From: Ignavibacterium sp.
GTDB lineage: Bacteria > Zixibacteria > MSB-5A5 > GN15 > PGXB01
Length of the DNA: 42,565 nucleotides
Assembly: GCA_020724775.1 (NCBI GenBank)
Contig: DYGG01000028.1
Span: 1 to 42,565 of the forward strand
Direction: 5' to 3'
In this document: positions 1 to 8,235 of the stretch, one piece after another
How positions within the stretch are numbered: the first letter of the stretch is position 1
How the letters are laid out: each line of letters opens with the position of its first letter
Notes under the pieces: generated by a model
Database searches by the model: none
Seen by the model: only the letters and a program-made list of their open reading frames with translations
Told to the model about the DNA's origin: nothing
Translations under genes and position numbers: made by a program

Positions 1-532
1 CGGACGTTTTGTTGGCGGAGATGGAGTGCGAGCCGGTCGAGAGGAAGCTCTCTTTAATTGTCACCAAAGAAGAATTGGAGGTGGTGATGGTGGCAATATT
101 GGCTTTGCTGCCATCAAGAAGTTTCTTTGTACCGAACTGGGTATTGGCGGCAATGCGGTCGATGGTCTTAATGGCATTGTCGATTTCGGCCTGGTCGGCA
201 GCCAACTGATTGGCATCATTGAAGCCTTCGTTGGCGGCGTGGATGGCCAGTTCTCTCATGGAGATCAAGAGGTTGTTCAGTTCGGTGAGGGCGCCTTCAG
301 CGGTCTGAATCATGTTGATTGACCCCTCGGAGTTGTCAATAGCACGATTCAAGCCGGCAATCTGAGCGCGGAACTGCTCGGAAATAACCAGACCGGCCGG
401 ATTGTCGGCGGCGCGGTTAATCCGGTAACCGGACGACAGTTTTTCCATAGTCTTGGAAAGGCTGGAAGTCGTCAGCACCAGGTTACGGTGAGCATTTATT
501 GCGGCAATGTTGTTGTTGATGCGGAGTGACAT
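1..532 (-). CDS. fliC: Flagellin, N-terminal part (runs off the left edge)
   Basis: Major filament subunit, exported by the flagellar type III system and polymerised outside the cell. The frame is open to the window edge, so 177 codons of the N-terminal half are visible. It begins MSLRINNNIAAINAHRN and continues with the D0/D1 signatures LSSGYRINRAADNPAGL and an AEGALTELNNLL-type heptad region, the standard flagellin N-terminus. The ATG at 530-532 is set by a strong AAGGAGGA ribosome-binding site (541-548) 8 bases upstream. The hypervariable centre and C-terminal D0 helix are missing. It has its own sigma-28-like promoter and a structured leader (separate entries). It follows the glycosyltransferase gene on the same strand. 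Identity is very secure; whether it is the only flagellin cannot be seen. Confidence 0.96.
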   Translation of the reverse strand, partial: MSLRINNNIAAINAHRNLVLTTSSLSKTMEKLSSGYRINRAADNPAGLVISEQFRAQIAGLNRAIDNSEGSINMIQTAEGALTELNNLLISMRELAIHAANEGFNDANQLAADQAEIDNAIKTIDRIAANTQFGTKKLLDGSKANIATITTSNSSLVTIKESFLSTGSHSISANKTS

Positions 533-540
533 CTGTCATT

Positions 541-575
541 TCCTCCTTGAATTGTTCAGAGGGTATCCTTACCCT
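541..575 (-). promoter_or_regulatory. Putative CsrA-binding leader of fliC (hairpin plus SD site)
   Basis: On the minus strand the leader contains a 6-bp perfect stem (AGGGTA / TACCCT, 560-575) closing the tetraloop AGGA. Twelve bases downstream lies the Shine-Dalgarno AAGGAGGA (541-548). The core GTAAGGATAC resembles the CsrA consensus, in which GGA is presented in a hairpin loop. One structured GGA site upstream and one overlapping the ribosome-binding site is the known arrangement of the Bacillus hag leader repressed by CsrA. Three more GGA triplets occur further upstream in the leader. Binding is inferred; the hairpin is directly visible. Confidence 0.6.
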
Positions 576-715
576 GCACACAATGTTCGGTCCTCAGTCG
601 GGACCACATCCGATGTCACCATTCCTATTGCAGCGAAAGTGATTTTTTTGTTATGCACCTCCCCTTGATTGCATTAAAGTTTAAGCCTGATAAAGGCACA
701 TTTTCATGATAGATT

Positions 716-742
716 TAATCGGCAGAAGTGGTCAAAACTTAA
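716..742 (-). promoter_or_regulatory. Sigma-28 (FliA) type promoter of fliC
   Basis: Reading the minus strand, TTAAGTTT is followed by GCCGATTA, with exactly 15 bases between TTAA and GCCG. The FliA consensus is TAAA-N15-GCCGATAA (extended TAAAGTTT), so the -35 has one mismatch over eight bases and the -10 one. Transcription would start near 708 and give a leader of about 175 bases that includes the GGA hairpin. The position upstream of flagellin is the classic one for sigma-28. Confidence 0.7.
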
Positions 743-790
743 GCCGGGTGACTAAAATGGACAATTTTAACGTGGATAAACAGTAGTAGA

Positions 791-3436
791 TTAAGCGGGT
801 GTGCCGACGGCGTGGATTTGCCGGAGACGCTCTCGGGCCGGCTGGAAATCAGGATTGAGTTTAAGTACCTGGTTGTAACCTATTGCGGCAGAATCGATAT
901 GTCCCAAATTGAAGTAGCATTCCGAGATACCATAGAGCCCTTCAACGGAACCAGGATTAAATTTGAGATATTTCTCATAAAGCGGGATGGCGTCACCGAA
1001 TCGACCGGCTTTGACGGCGAGGGCGGCGGTGGCTAACTGGATTTCATGGTCGTCGGGCGCTGCTTTCAGATATGTTTCAAAAAGGGAGAAGGCTTCATCC
1101 AGTTTCGCCGTTTTCATTTTGACCAGACCGAGATTGCGGTAGGCAACGGCAAGATTGGCGCCGGTGGCAAGCGCCTTCTGATAGTATTCTTCCGCCTTTT
1201 CGAGGTCGTTGAGTCGGTAATAGCAGTTGGCGATATCGTTTAGCACTTCCGGCTCGGCCGGTCCGATTTCGAGCAGCCTCTCGTAGGAATCTAAGGCGGT
1301 AGCGTAGTCCTGGGCATCAAAAGCCGCTTTGGCTTGCAGTTTCAATCCGGTCGGATAATTGGGGACAAGGGAATTTAGTTTTTTGAAAGCCGCCAGGGCG
1401 ACATCGACCCTACCGCAGTTGGCAAAGAAACAGCCGGCGCGTTCGAAGACCTCGGGATTGTCGGCACTGCTCTGCAGCGCCTGGCCATAATATTCAACCG
1501 CTTTAGTTTGGTCATTGACACCGACATAAGCCTCGCCCAGATAGACTTTAGCCAGGGCGGAATCGGGGTGCCATTGAAGTTCCTGCCGGGCGAAATCTAA
1601 CGCCACCGACAATTGATTGCTGTGAAGAGCAATACGGGCGAGGCGCAGAAAGGTGTCGAGGTAGCGACCATATTCTGATGCCACTTTGAGATAATATTTG
1701 AAGGCTTCTTCCCTATTGCCTTCCGCCTGAGCAATCAAGCCCAAGCCGTAATGAGCGATATGGCGGGCGCGCAGGTAGAGCAGAATCAGGTTCGATGTTT
1801 CCTTCGATTCATCATATTGCGCCTGCAATTCGAGATATTTCTCGAAATATTTGCGGGCATCGGCGAAACGGCGCATATGAGTATAGAGATGCCCGAGCGA
1901 CATAACGGCATCAAGGTAATCGCTTCTTATAGCCAGCGCCGAATGACAGAGTTTTTCCGCCTCTTCGTAATTCTTTAAACAGAGATGGGTGGTAATCAGT
2001 TGATGCAGCGACATAAGATGCACGTGAACATACTTTTCGACACCGACGGTCATGGCGACCGCCAGTGAGGCATGTTTGATAATCAGGTCGCATGTTTCCT
2101 TATCGAGGTTTATGCCGGTCCCGCGCAAGAGTTGGGCATAATTGAAATGGGGATAGGGGTCATCGGGGTTGGCGGCAATCTGCTGCTCGAGAAGGGAGCG
2201 CGACCGGGCGAGTTTCTGTTTCATTCTTTCGGGGGACAGACTATAGCCATAATGCTTGAGCCGGACACCAACGCGGAGAGCCGCTTCATCAGGAGCATAT
2301 TTCAACTGGTTATGGACGATGCCATCATAATAAAAGCCGGCGTCACGGCGATAAAGTCGGTATGAGGGGAGAAATGAGGTCACATCGCCGGTCTCCCGGT
2401 TGACGTTATAGACATTGATAGAGACCAAGCGGAACTGGTTTTGCGCCATAACCTGGCGAATGAGGGGAATATCTTCGGCGACAAATTCTTCGTCGGCGTC
2501 GATTATAAAAATCCACTCTTTGGTTGCTTGAGCCAGAGAAAAATTGCGGGCTTTGGAGAAATCACCCTCCCATGCCTGATGAAATACTTTTGCCCCGTAA
2601 GACTGAGCGATTTCGACGGTGCGGTCGGTGGAGCCGGTATCGACCACGATGATCTCATCGACCCAACTGCGGATTGATTCCAGGCAATTAGGGAGAAATT
2701 CCTCCTCGTTTTTGACAATCATGCAGGCCGAGACGGTAGCGCGATTTTCCAGAGATTTCTTAAGAAGTCGCAACTCCTGTACCTGGGAGCATTTCTGCAG
2801 TCCGGCTTTTATGACACTGTCGGCCTCGGTAAACTTGCGCGCTCGAATGTAGAGATTTGCCAGGTTGACATAGGGATGGTGGTAAGAAGGAGCAAGTTCC
2901 ATCGCCTTACGAAAGGCGGATTCGGCTTCCACTAAGTCATCCAGAGCCTGCAGGGCGGTTCCGAGGTAGTTATGAATAAGATACTCATCGGGGGCGCTCC
3001 AGGTTGATTGTTGTCCGCGGCGGGGGAGTTCCAGATAGGCGTGGGCATGGCGAACGCATTTTCCGTAATCGCGGAGGGTCACATAAATATAAGCCAGGAC
3101 AAAGTGAAAATCGGGATGGTCGGGAGCCAATTGGAGACCCCGGAGCGCATTTTGTTCTGATTCGACAAAGCGCCCACGGTGAGCAAGAAGATATGAACCG
3201 AGACGACAGTATTCTACCTGCCATTCTCCCGGTTCCGCATTGCCGTCCATTTCGCTCCAGATATTATAGGCGGCGTCAAATTCCTTTTCATGATAGAGAC
3301 TGACCGCGTCCATGAGACGGGAGGTGATATCGGACGTCGAATCACTCTTGGCACTAACGGTTTTTCGGCCGGAGGAACGACGGGCATTCTTCCCAGCCGG
3401 GGGCCGCGAACGGTTCTTTTTCTTTGCGGCGGTCAT
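791..3436 (-). CDS. TPR - family 2 glycosyltransferase - TPR protein
   Basis: An 881-aa protein with three parts. A basic, disordered start is followed by TPR-like helices to about residue 230. A GT-A family 2 glycosyltransferase begins at ACMIVKNEE (about 237), has VVDTGSTD (264-271) and the metal/nucleotide-sugar motif DADEE (313-317). From about residue 430 to the end there are many further TPR units. No signal peptide or membrane segment is seen, so it is probably cytoplasmic. Its ATG lies one base after the fliW stop, so the two are likely translationally coupled, and fliC follows downstream. Context suggests it glycosylates flagellin or another filament protein, as TPR-fused GT2 enzymes do in some systems. 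Substrate and sugar are unknown. Fold assignment is secure; role is inference. Confidence 0.85.
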   Translation of the reverse strand: MTAAKKKNRSRPPAGKNARRSSGRKTVSAKSDSTSDITSRLMDAVSLYHEKEFDAAYNIWSEMDGNAEPGEWQVEYCRLGSYLLAHRGRFVESEQNALRGLQLAPDHPDFHFVLAYIYVTLRDYGKCVRHAHAYLELPRRGQQSTWSAPDEYLIHNYLGTALQALDDLVEAESAFRKAMELAPSYHHPYVNLANLYIRARKFTEADSVIKAGLQKCSQVQELRLLKKSLENRATVSACMIVKNEEEFLPNCLESIRSWVDEIIVVDTGSTDRTVEIAQSYGAKVFHQAWEGDFSKARNFSLAQATKEWIFIIDADEEFVAEDIPLIRQVMAQNQFRLVSINVYNVNRETGDVTSFLPSYRLYRRDAGFYYDGIVHNQLKYAPDEAALRVGVRLKHYGYSLSPERMKQKLARSRSLLEQQIAANPDDPYPHFNYAQLLRGTGINLDKETCDLIIKHASLAVAMTVGVEKYVHVHLMSLHQLITTHLCLKNYEEAEKLCHSALAIRSDYLDAVMSLGHLYTHMRRFADARKYFEKYLELQAQYDESKETSNLILLYLRARHIAHYGLGLIAQAEGNREEAFKYYLKVASEYGRYLDTFLRLARIALHSNQLSVALDFARQELQWHPDSALAKVYLGEAYVGVNDQTKAVEYYGQALQSSADNPEVFERAGCFFANCGRVDVALAAFKKLNSLVPNYPTGLKLQAKAAFDAQDYATALDSYERLLEIGPAEPEVLNDIANCYYRLNDLEKAEEYYQKALATGANLAVAYRNLGLVKMKTAKLDEAFSLFETYLKAAPDDHEIQLATAALAVKAGRFGDAIPLYEKYLKFNPGSVEGLYGISECYFNLGHIDSAAIGYNQVLKLNPDFQPARERLRQIHAVGTPA

Positions 3437-3437
3437 C

Positions 3438-3923
3438 TTAAACGGTTACCGGCGTTTCCTGCTCCAGTCTCGTTTCTGATTCGATTTCATCGCGCTCGGT
3501 CTGACCGAGGATAAAATGCTTGACGCGATAATCGGAATTGACCAGAATCATCTGCTTAGCCAGGCGAGTTTCGGTGTTGATAAGAATCGGACCCTGAAGA
3601 TTGGCGGTCATGTTTCTCGGGTCAGTCGGAATGGTGACGATGACATAAGTCTCGACGGCGCGGACGTCGGAAACCTTGAGTTCCTCAATCTCCTTGGGAT
3701 TAACTTCGATCCGATAATCGGGATAGAAGAAAAGGGGATTGACGACGATGAAGGCGACCGAGGGGTCCTCGACGGACTGATACCAGAGGAACGGTTCGCT
3801 GTCTTCCCGCTCGATAATGCAATAGCGGGTTAGTTGTTCGAAACCGAGAATCGGTTTCGGCATGCTGATGATTTTATCCTCGGGGATTTCGAGAGTTCCG
3901 AACCTGAGTGATGTGATTTTCAT
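3438..3923 (-). CDS. fliW: Flagellar assembly factor FliW
   Basis: 161 aa, the usual FliW length. Typical family features are visible: RFGTLEIPEDKIISMPKPILGFE at the start (a LGFE turn near residue 28), PFLWYQSVEDPSVAFIVVNP in the middle, and TANLQGPILIN near residue 110. FliW binds free flagellin and also CsrA. When flagellin is exported, FliW is released to antagonise CsrA and so allows flagellin translation. The gene lies between flgL and the glycosyltransferase gene, with csrA two genes upstream, so the whole FliW-CsrA-flagellin switch is local. The tail after about residue 135 is acidic. Very confident. Confidence 0.96.
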   Translation of the reverse strand: MKITSLRFGTLEIPEDKIISMPKPILGFEQLTRYCIIEREDSEPFLWYQSVEDPSVAFIVVNPLFFYPDYRIEVNPKEIEELKVSDVRAVETYVIVTIPTDPRNMTANLQGPILINTETRLAKQMILVNSDYRVKHFILGQTERDEIESETRLEQETPVTV

Positions 3924-3948
3924 CGGAAAAACCTTTATCTTAAATTCC

Positions 3949-5877
3949 CTATTTCAAAAAATCCAATAAAGACGGCTGAATGATTTTGGCGGAAGCGATT
4001 AAAGCCGCCTGGTATGCATTTTCTTTCATTGAGAGGTCGCTGATGGTTTTGGTGAGGTCGGCATCCTCGACTTCGCTCAGCAGAGCGGTAAAGTTGTTTT
4101 CCAGTTGCGCGAGCCGGACGTTGGTGGTTTCGAGTCGTTTCACCTTGGCGCCGACGTAGGCGCGGTTTTCCAGAAGGAGTTGCATACCATCGTTCAGATT
4201 ATCGATAAGCGCGCCGGTGACTTCGCGGTCGTTGGTCTGGAGCGCGCGCACCAGAACAAGCATGGAGCCGAGCAGGTCAGAGGAGCCGAAAATGCCGAAT
4301 TGGTGGGCGGTGCGGCCGCCATCAAGTTCCTCTATAATGAAAGTGCTGTTATTGTCATTGGGGACGATCTGAATTCCGGTCTGGGCGGGATTGATGGATG
4401 CGGTCATATCGATGCCGGTGGCATTGAGAGCATTGATTAAGTCGCCGACTGTACTATAGGCGGAGTTGGCAAAATCAAAATAAGCCATGGCGCGCCCTTT
4501 GGTAATTTTGACCTGACCCAAATCGAAGCCCAAGCCGTTATTAAGAAGACTCAGAGGAGTATTCATGGTAAGACGGGCATCCAGAGACTGTCCACTCAGT
4601 GAAATAAATGACGACCCGAGCAGACCGAGGTCAGACGCGGTTGTTTCGCCGACGGAAGACTCGGCGACGGTGAAATCGAGACGGGGAGCGAGGTCGGTAC
4701 CGGAGAGAACGGGGTCGATGGCGCCGACAATGCCGAGGTCGGCGGCAAGACGACTGACGGTGGAGACATCATCTATGCGCAGTCCCAGCGGAACGGCGTT
4801 GGAATCGGTAATATCGATGCCGGTGCCGGCGGCGTTGAGCGCAGCGGTGACATTATTGACACCCTGCGCGGCCAGGGTCGCATTAATGGTGTTGAGAACA
4901 TCGTTGATATTGGAGGCTCCTGAAAGGTCAATTTCGACATAGATGGAATTGTCGCCGGTATGCACGGCTATTTTGCCGGAAGACATATCGACACCACTGC
5001 CCTGATTCAAATTGGAGAGCAGTGTTCCGCCCGAAACCAGGCCGTTAGGCACGGATACCCAGCGGAGATTGTTCCCCTCCAGACCGAAATCGGCGGTGAG
5101 ATTGGTTATGCCGCCGGCTGTCAGTTGAGAATTAATCTGGGTGACGATATCATTGAGGGTTACGGCGGCGCTGACATCAACGGTGACCTGAATGCCGAGG
5201 TTGTTGTCGGTAACGGTAAAGGTTCCCGGGGCCTGGTCAATGCTGCTGCCGAGATGCAGGTCGGCAAGGAGGGTTGCTGTATCTACCCCAACCTTAAGAT
5301 TGGCATCTTCGCCCAGGACGGAGAGACGCCGGAAGAGAAGGTCGGAGCCGGACATATTGATGCTCATTTTGGTGGTCGCTTCGACCTCGACCTGGAAGAT
5401 TCCCTGGTCTCCGACATATTCAACACCGTTGGAAGATGTTACCAGCGGTTTGGTCTGGGTTCGAAAACCGGAAAAAATGTAGCGTTCTTCAAGTTGCGTA
5501 TTGGCCAGGTCAACCATCTGACGGAACAGGGATTCGACTTCCGTGGCGGCGCCGGTTCGGGCGGTGGCATCGTAGGTGTCGTTAGAGAGAGCGACGGCGA
5601 TTTCGTAGGCGGAAGAAACGGCGTCTTTCATATCGCCCATCAGAGTGTCGTAGGTGGAGAGCACGGTCAGGCCGGAGGAGGTGTTCTTCTTGAATTGGGC
5701 TATTTCGGTCAGGACCTTGCGGTATGACAGGTCTTTCTGGGTGCCGATAGGGTCATCGGAAGGAGTATTGATTCTTCGCCCGGTCGAAAGCATGCTCTGC
5801 AGGCGCATGAAACCGGAGAGAGAACGGTTCAGGTTATAGATAACCTGGTCGTTTATCATTTTAGATGTGACTCTCAT
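3949..5877 (-). CDS. flgL: Hook-filament junction protein FlgL, enlarged
   Basis: Hook-associated protein 3, which joins hook to filament. The start MRVTSKMINDQVIYNLN and the 'STGRRINTPSDDP' segment (about 31-43) are FlgL/flagellin D0-D1 signatures. The C-terminal helix ends YQAALIASAKIIQPSLLDFLK, also typical. At 642 aa it is about twice the common 300-400 aa length. The extra central part (about 200-535) contains three related units of the form xLLxxLxxGxGI/VD...G...V...DIVTQIN, which resemble the flagellin-hook-IN repeats usual in FliD and some flagellins. The start at 5877 follows a GGGA and is fixed by the conserved N-terminus. csrA ends 45 bases upstream. Identity is firm; the function of the insert is unknown. 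Confidence 0.93.
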   Translation of the reverse strand: MRVTSKMINDQVIYNLNRSLSGFMRLQSMLSTGRRINTPSDDPIGTQKDLSYRKVLTEIAQFKKNTSSGLTVLSTYDTLMGDMKDAVSSAYEIAVALSNDTYDATARTGAATEVESLFRQMVDLANTQLEERYIFSGFRTQTKPLVTSSNGVEYVGDQGIFQVEVEATTKMSINMSGSDLLFRRLSVLGEDANLKVGVDTATLLADLHLGSSIDQAPGTFTVTDNNLGIQVTVDVSAAVTLNDIVTQINSQLTAGGITNLTADFGLEGNNLRWVSVPNGLVSGGTLLSNLNQGSGVDMSSGKIAVHTGDNSIYVEIDLSGASNINDVLNTINATLAAQGVNNVTAALNAAGTGIDITDSNAVPLGLRIDDVSTVSRLAADLGIVGAIDPVLSGTDLAPRLDFTVAESSVGETTASDLGLLGSSFISLSGQSLDARLTMNTPLSLLNNGLGFDLGQVKITKGRAMAYFDFANSAYSTVGDLINALNATGIDMTASINPAQTGIQIVPNDNNSTFIIEELDGGRTAHQFGIFGSSDLLGSMLVLVRALQTNDREVTGALIDNLNDGMQLLLENRAYVGAKVKRLETTNVRLAQLENNFTALLSEVEDADLTKTISDLSMKENAYQAALIASAKIIQPSLLDFLK

Positions 5878-5922
5878 AGGCGTCCCAAATCTTAAGGGCA
5901 GTTATCCGCCGTGGCGGAAGAC

Positions 5923-6246
5923 TTATTCTCCTTTTTTCTCATCCAGAGGCGGTTTAGGATGCGATTTCTTGTACTTGATATCCGGAGTTTTCTTCTTTTT
6001 GCGGGAGTCGCCGGATATCTTATCTTTCAGCAGTTTCACCACCGTAGCCAAATCCTGTTTGACAGATTTTGCCGCCTTGCGGTTTTCCTGCTGGATTTTC
6101 ACGTATATTTCTTCGCGGTGGACGACCACTCGCGGAGGCGCATCGATTCCGATTCGCACCTGGCGGCCAAAGACCCCCAGGACTGTAACCTTAATATCAT
6201 CTCCAATGGTTATGGACTCCCCTAACTTCCTTGTCAGAATTAACAA
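5923..6246 (-). CDS. csrA: Carbon storage regulator CsrA with long lysine-rich tail
   Basis: RNA-binding translational regulator that recognises GGA in hairpin loops. The first ~60 residues are canonical: [24 protein letters not shown], then [18 protein letters not shown] (Arg near 44 is the usual RNA-contact residue). The start codon is TTG (6244-6246), shown by the invariant LILTRK that follows and by GGAGGG at 6251-6256, four bases upstream. The protein is 107 aa against the usual 60-80, with a tail rich in Lys and Pro. In Firmicutes a C-terminal CsrA extension is the FliW contact, so the tail may serve that here. It sits between flgK and flgL. Very confident. Confidence 0.96.
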   Translation of the reverse strand: MLILTRKLGESITIGDDIKVTVLGVFGRQVRIGIDAPPRVVVHREEIYVKIQQENRKAAKSVKQDLATVVKLLKDKISGDSRKKKKTPDIKYKKSHPKPPLDEKKGE

Positions 6247-6289
6247 AATACCCTCCGTGGTCAGTTAGTGTTCAGGACATCATCCTCAA

Positions 6290-7684
6290 TTAATTTCCAA
6301 CCAATCCCATATCCTGGATGACAGTCACCAGGGCTTCATCCATGGTCGTAATTACCCTGGCGGCGGCATCAAAGGCATGCTGGAATTTTATCATCTGCGC
6401 CATCTCTTCATCAAGCGAGACACCCTGCACAGCCTGGCGCGCGTTTTCGATTTGATTTAAGAGCAATTCGAAATTTTCTTTTAAGCCCTGGGCTTTTGAC
6501 GAATCGATACCGAGTTCGCCAATCAGCGAATTATAGAACTCGCTTAAGGTGGCGGTGCCGCGACTCAGCACCTGGGAATAGCGCAGGTCGGCGATAGCCA
6601 GGGCGTTGAGATTGTCGCCTACTTCCCCACCCTGAGAAGCGGCGATTTTATTTACGTTGTTGGCGATACTGAAATTGATAGCAATGGTGGCGGCGCCGTT
6701 TTTCAGCGGGTCAAAGAAGTTAAGCCCGGTGGAGCCATCCAGTCCAAACCCAGTCTGATGCAAACCGTTTACCTGGGCAATAAGCGCCTGCGCCATTTCG
6801 TCAAGTTTCGCCATGTAATCCGGGAGAATCCGGTCGCGGGTTTCTACCATTCCCAGCAGTTCCCCGTTGAGATTTTTTATTTCTTTAGTTGTCCCGGCCC
6901 AGACGATAGCGCTGGCAGTAGATTCGCCTGCCACTGTTTTGCGGGTTCCGATTTTGAAGGAAGTGACGCCATCAACTATTGCCAGCGAGCCGATATAGAC
7001 GGTGGTGGTATTATTCTTCTGCTCTACGGAATTGACGTCAACATATTGTGACAGTTCATCGATGATAAGGTCGCGTTTGTCGCGCAGGTCATTGGCTTTT
7101 TGTCCCCCCAGTTCGGCGCGGGCGATCTGCTGATTCAAGGAGGCGATTTCCTCAGCGAGGTCATTGACTTTCTGGACCGTCATGACGACGTCATTGTCAA
7201 CGCTCTTGGACAGGTCGGACATCTGCCGGTACAGGCGATTGAATCCGCTGGTGAGAAGATTAGAATGCTCCACCAGGGCGGTGCGAGCCGCCATTGATTC
7301 CGGATTATTAGCCAAGTCAGACCAGGAGGTCCAGAACTGGTCAAGCAGGTCGCTCAGAGAATCTTTATTGGGTTCGGTAAAAATCGATTCAATCTGGGTC
7401 AGAGTTTTTTCCATCGAGGTCCACTGTCCCAAGGCTTTGTTATTTTCGCGGAACTGGCGGTTCAGAAAGAGGTCGCGTATCTGGACGATATCGACCGCCT
7501 TGACGCCGGTGCCGACCAGACCGGAGGGATGTTTCTGAGGGTGGGTCGTGGTGGTATTGACCCGCTGCCGGGTGTAACCGGGAGTATTGACGTTTGAGAT
7601 GTTATGCCCGACTGTGTTCAGGGACAACTGATGCGTCGAAAGCGCCCTTTTCCCCATCTCCAAGCCATCGAATAAACCGGCCAT
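6290..7684 (-). CDS. flgK: Hook-associated protein 1, FlgK
   Basis: 464 aa, near the shorter end for the family. The N-terminus carries the rod/hook/HAP signature LSLNTVGHNISNVNTPGYTRQRV (residues 20-42), and the C-terminus has the matching D0 helix with MIKFQHAFDAAARVITTMDEAL. FlgK forms the first junction ring between hook and filament and is exported through the flagellar type III system. Its ATG overlaps the stop of flgN by one base (TGATG), consistent with coupling to its own chaperone. csrA follows 43 bases downstream. No oddities seen beyond modest length. Confidence 0.96.
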   Translation of the reverse strand: MAGLFDGLEMGKRALSTHQLSLNTVGHNISNVNTPGYTRQRVNTTTTHPQKHPSGLVGTGVKAVDIVQIRDLFLNRQFRENNKALGQWTSMEKTLTQIESIFTEPNKDSLSDLLDQFWTSWSDLANNPESMAARTALVEHSNLLTSGFNRLYRQMSDLSKSVDNDVVMTVQKVNDLAEEIASLNQQIARAELGGQKANDLRDKRDLIIDELSQYVDVNSVEQKNNTTTVYIGSLAIVDGVTSFKIGTRKTVAGESTASAIVWAGTTKEIKNLNGELLGMVETRDRILPDYMAKLDEMAQALIAQVNGLHQTGFGLDGSTGLNFFDPLKNGAATIAINFSIANNVNKIAASQGGEVGDNLNALAIADLRYSQVLSRGTATLSEFYNSLIGELGIDSSKAQGLKENFELLLNQIENARQAVQGVSLDEEMAQMIKFQHAFDAAARVITTMDEALVTVIQDMGLVGN

Positions 7685-8208
7685 CAGGCTCTCCTGTCCA
7701 ATGTTAAACTGGTCTGTGTCGCCGACGGTTTGCCGTCATTGACATAACTTTTATCATTGGCGCTCAAGCGCGCCAGAAGTTCCATCGTCTTCATGATATT
7801 TTCGCGGGAATGGTTGATAAGCATCTCATTCTGTGAATTTATTTTCGCGATTTTCTGCTGGAAGTCCAGAAGGGTATGGCGAAGTTTGCCGAGAGTCTCG
7901 GCTTGCCCCGAGGATACCGCTTGCATCAGTTTGGTGATGGTCAGATTTTCGCGACTTCCCATATCGGCCGAAATATTCCTTATCAGTTCTTCCCTCTTCT
8001 TTGCGGCCAGGTTGGCTTCGACGACTTTCTCTCGAAGTTGCTCGGTGGCGGCGTTCAACTCGTTGAGGTCATTTTTTACCAGGGCCGCCTGTTGCCTGGC
8101 GCTCAGAGTCAGGAATGTTTCAAATAGGGACGCTTCCCTCTTTAAGATTTCAATCAACTGTTGCACCAGTTCAGAAATTGAACTTCCTGTCATAAAATCT
8201 TTCGGCAT
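7684..8208 (-). CDS. flgN: FlgN-type export chaperone for FlgK/FlgL
   Basis: 174 aa, almost entirely helical and coiled-coil, with the FlgN-like pattern LVQQLIEILKREASLFETFL (about 14-33) followed by alternating LxxAALVKNDLNELNAATEQLREKV. FlgN binds the C-termini of FlgK and FlgL in the cytoplasm and hands them to the export gate. Position directly upstream of flgK, with a one-base overlap, supports the call because sequence conservation in this family is low. The C-terminal 25 residues look disordered. flgJ ends 27 bases upstream. Confidence 0.85.
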   Translation of the reverse strand: MPKDFMTGSSISELVQQLIEILKREASLFETFLTLSARQQAALVKNDLNELNAATEQLREKVVEANLAAKKREELIRNISADMGSRENLTITKLMQAVSSGQAETLGKLRHTLLDFQQKIAKINSQNEMLINHSRENIMKTMELLARLSANDKSYVNDGKPSATQTSLTLDRRA

Positions 8209-8235
8209 TTGGCGAAATTCCTTTAGCGCATCTAT

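Noticed and set aside
4960-5727. 255-aa plus-strand frame opposite flgL
   Set aside because: Antisense shadow of flgL, Gly-rich and with no recognisable domain.
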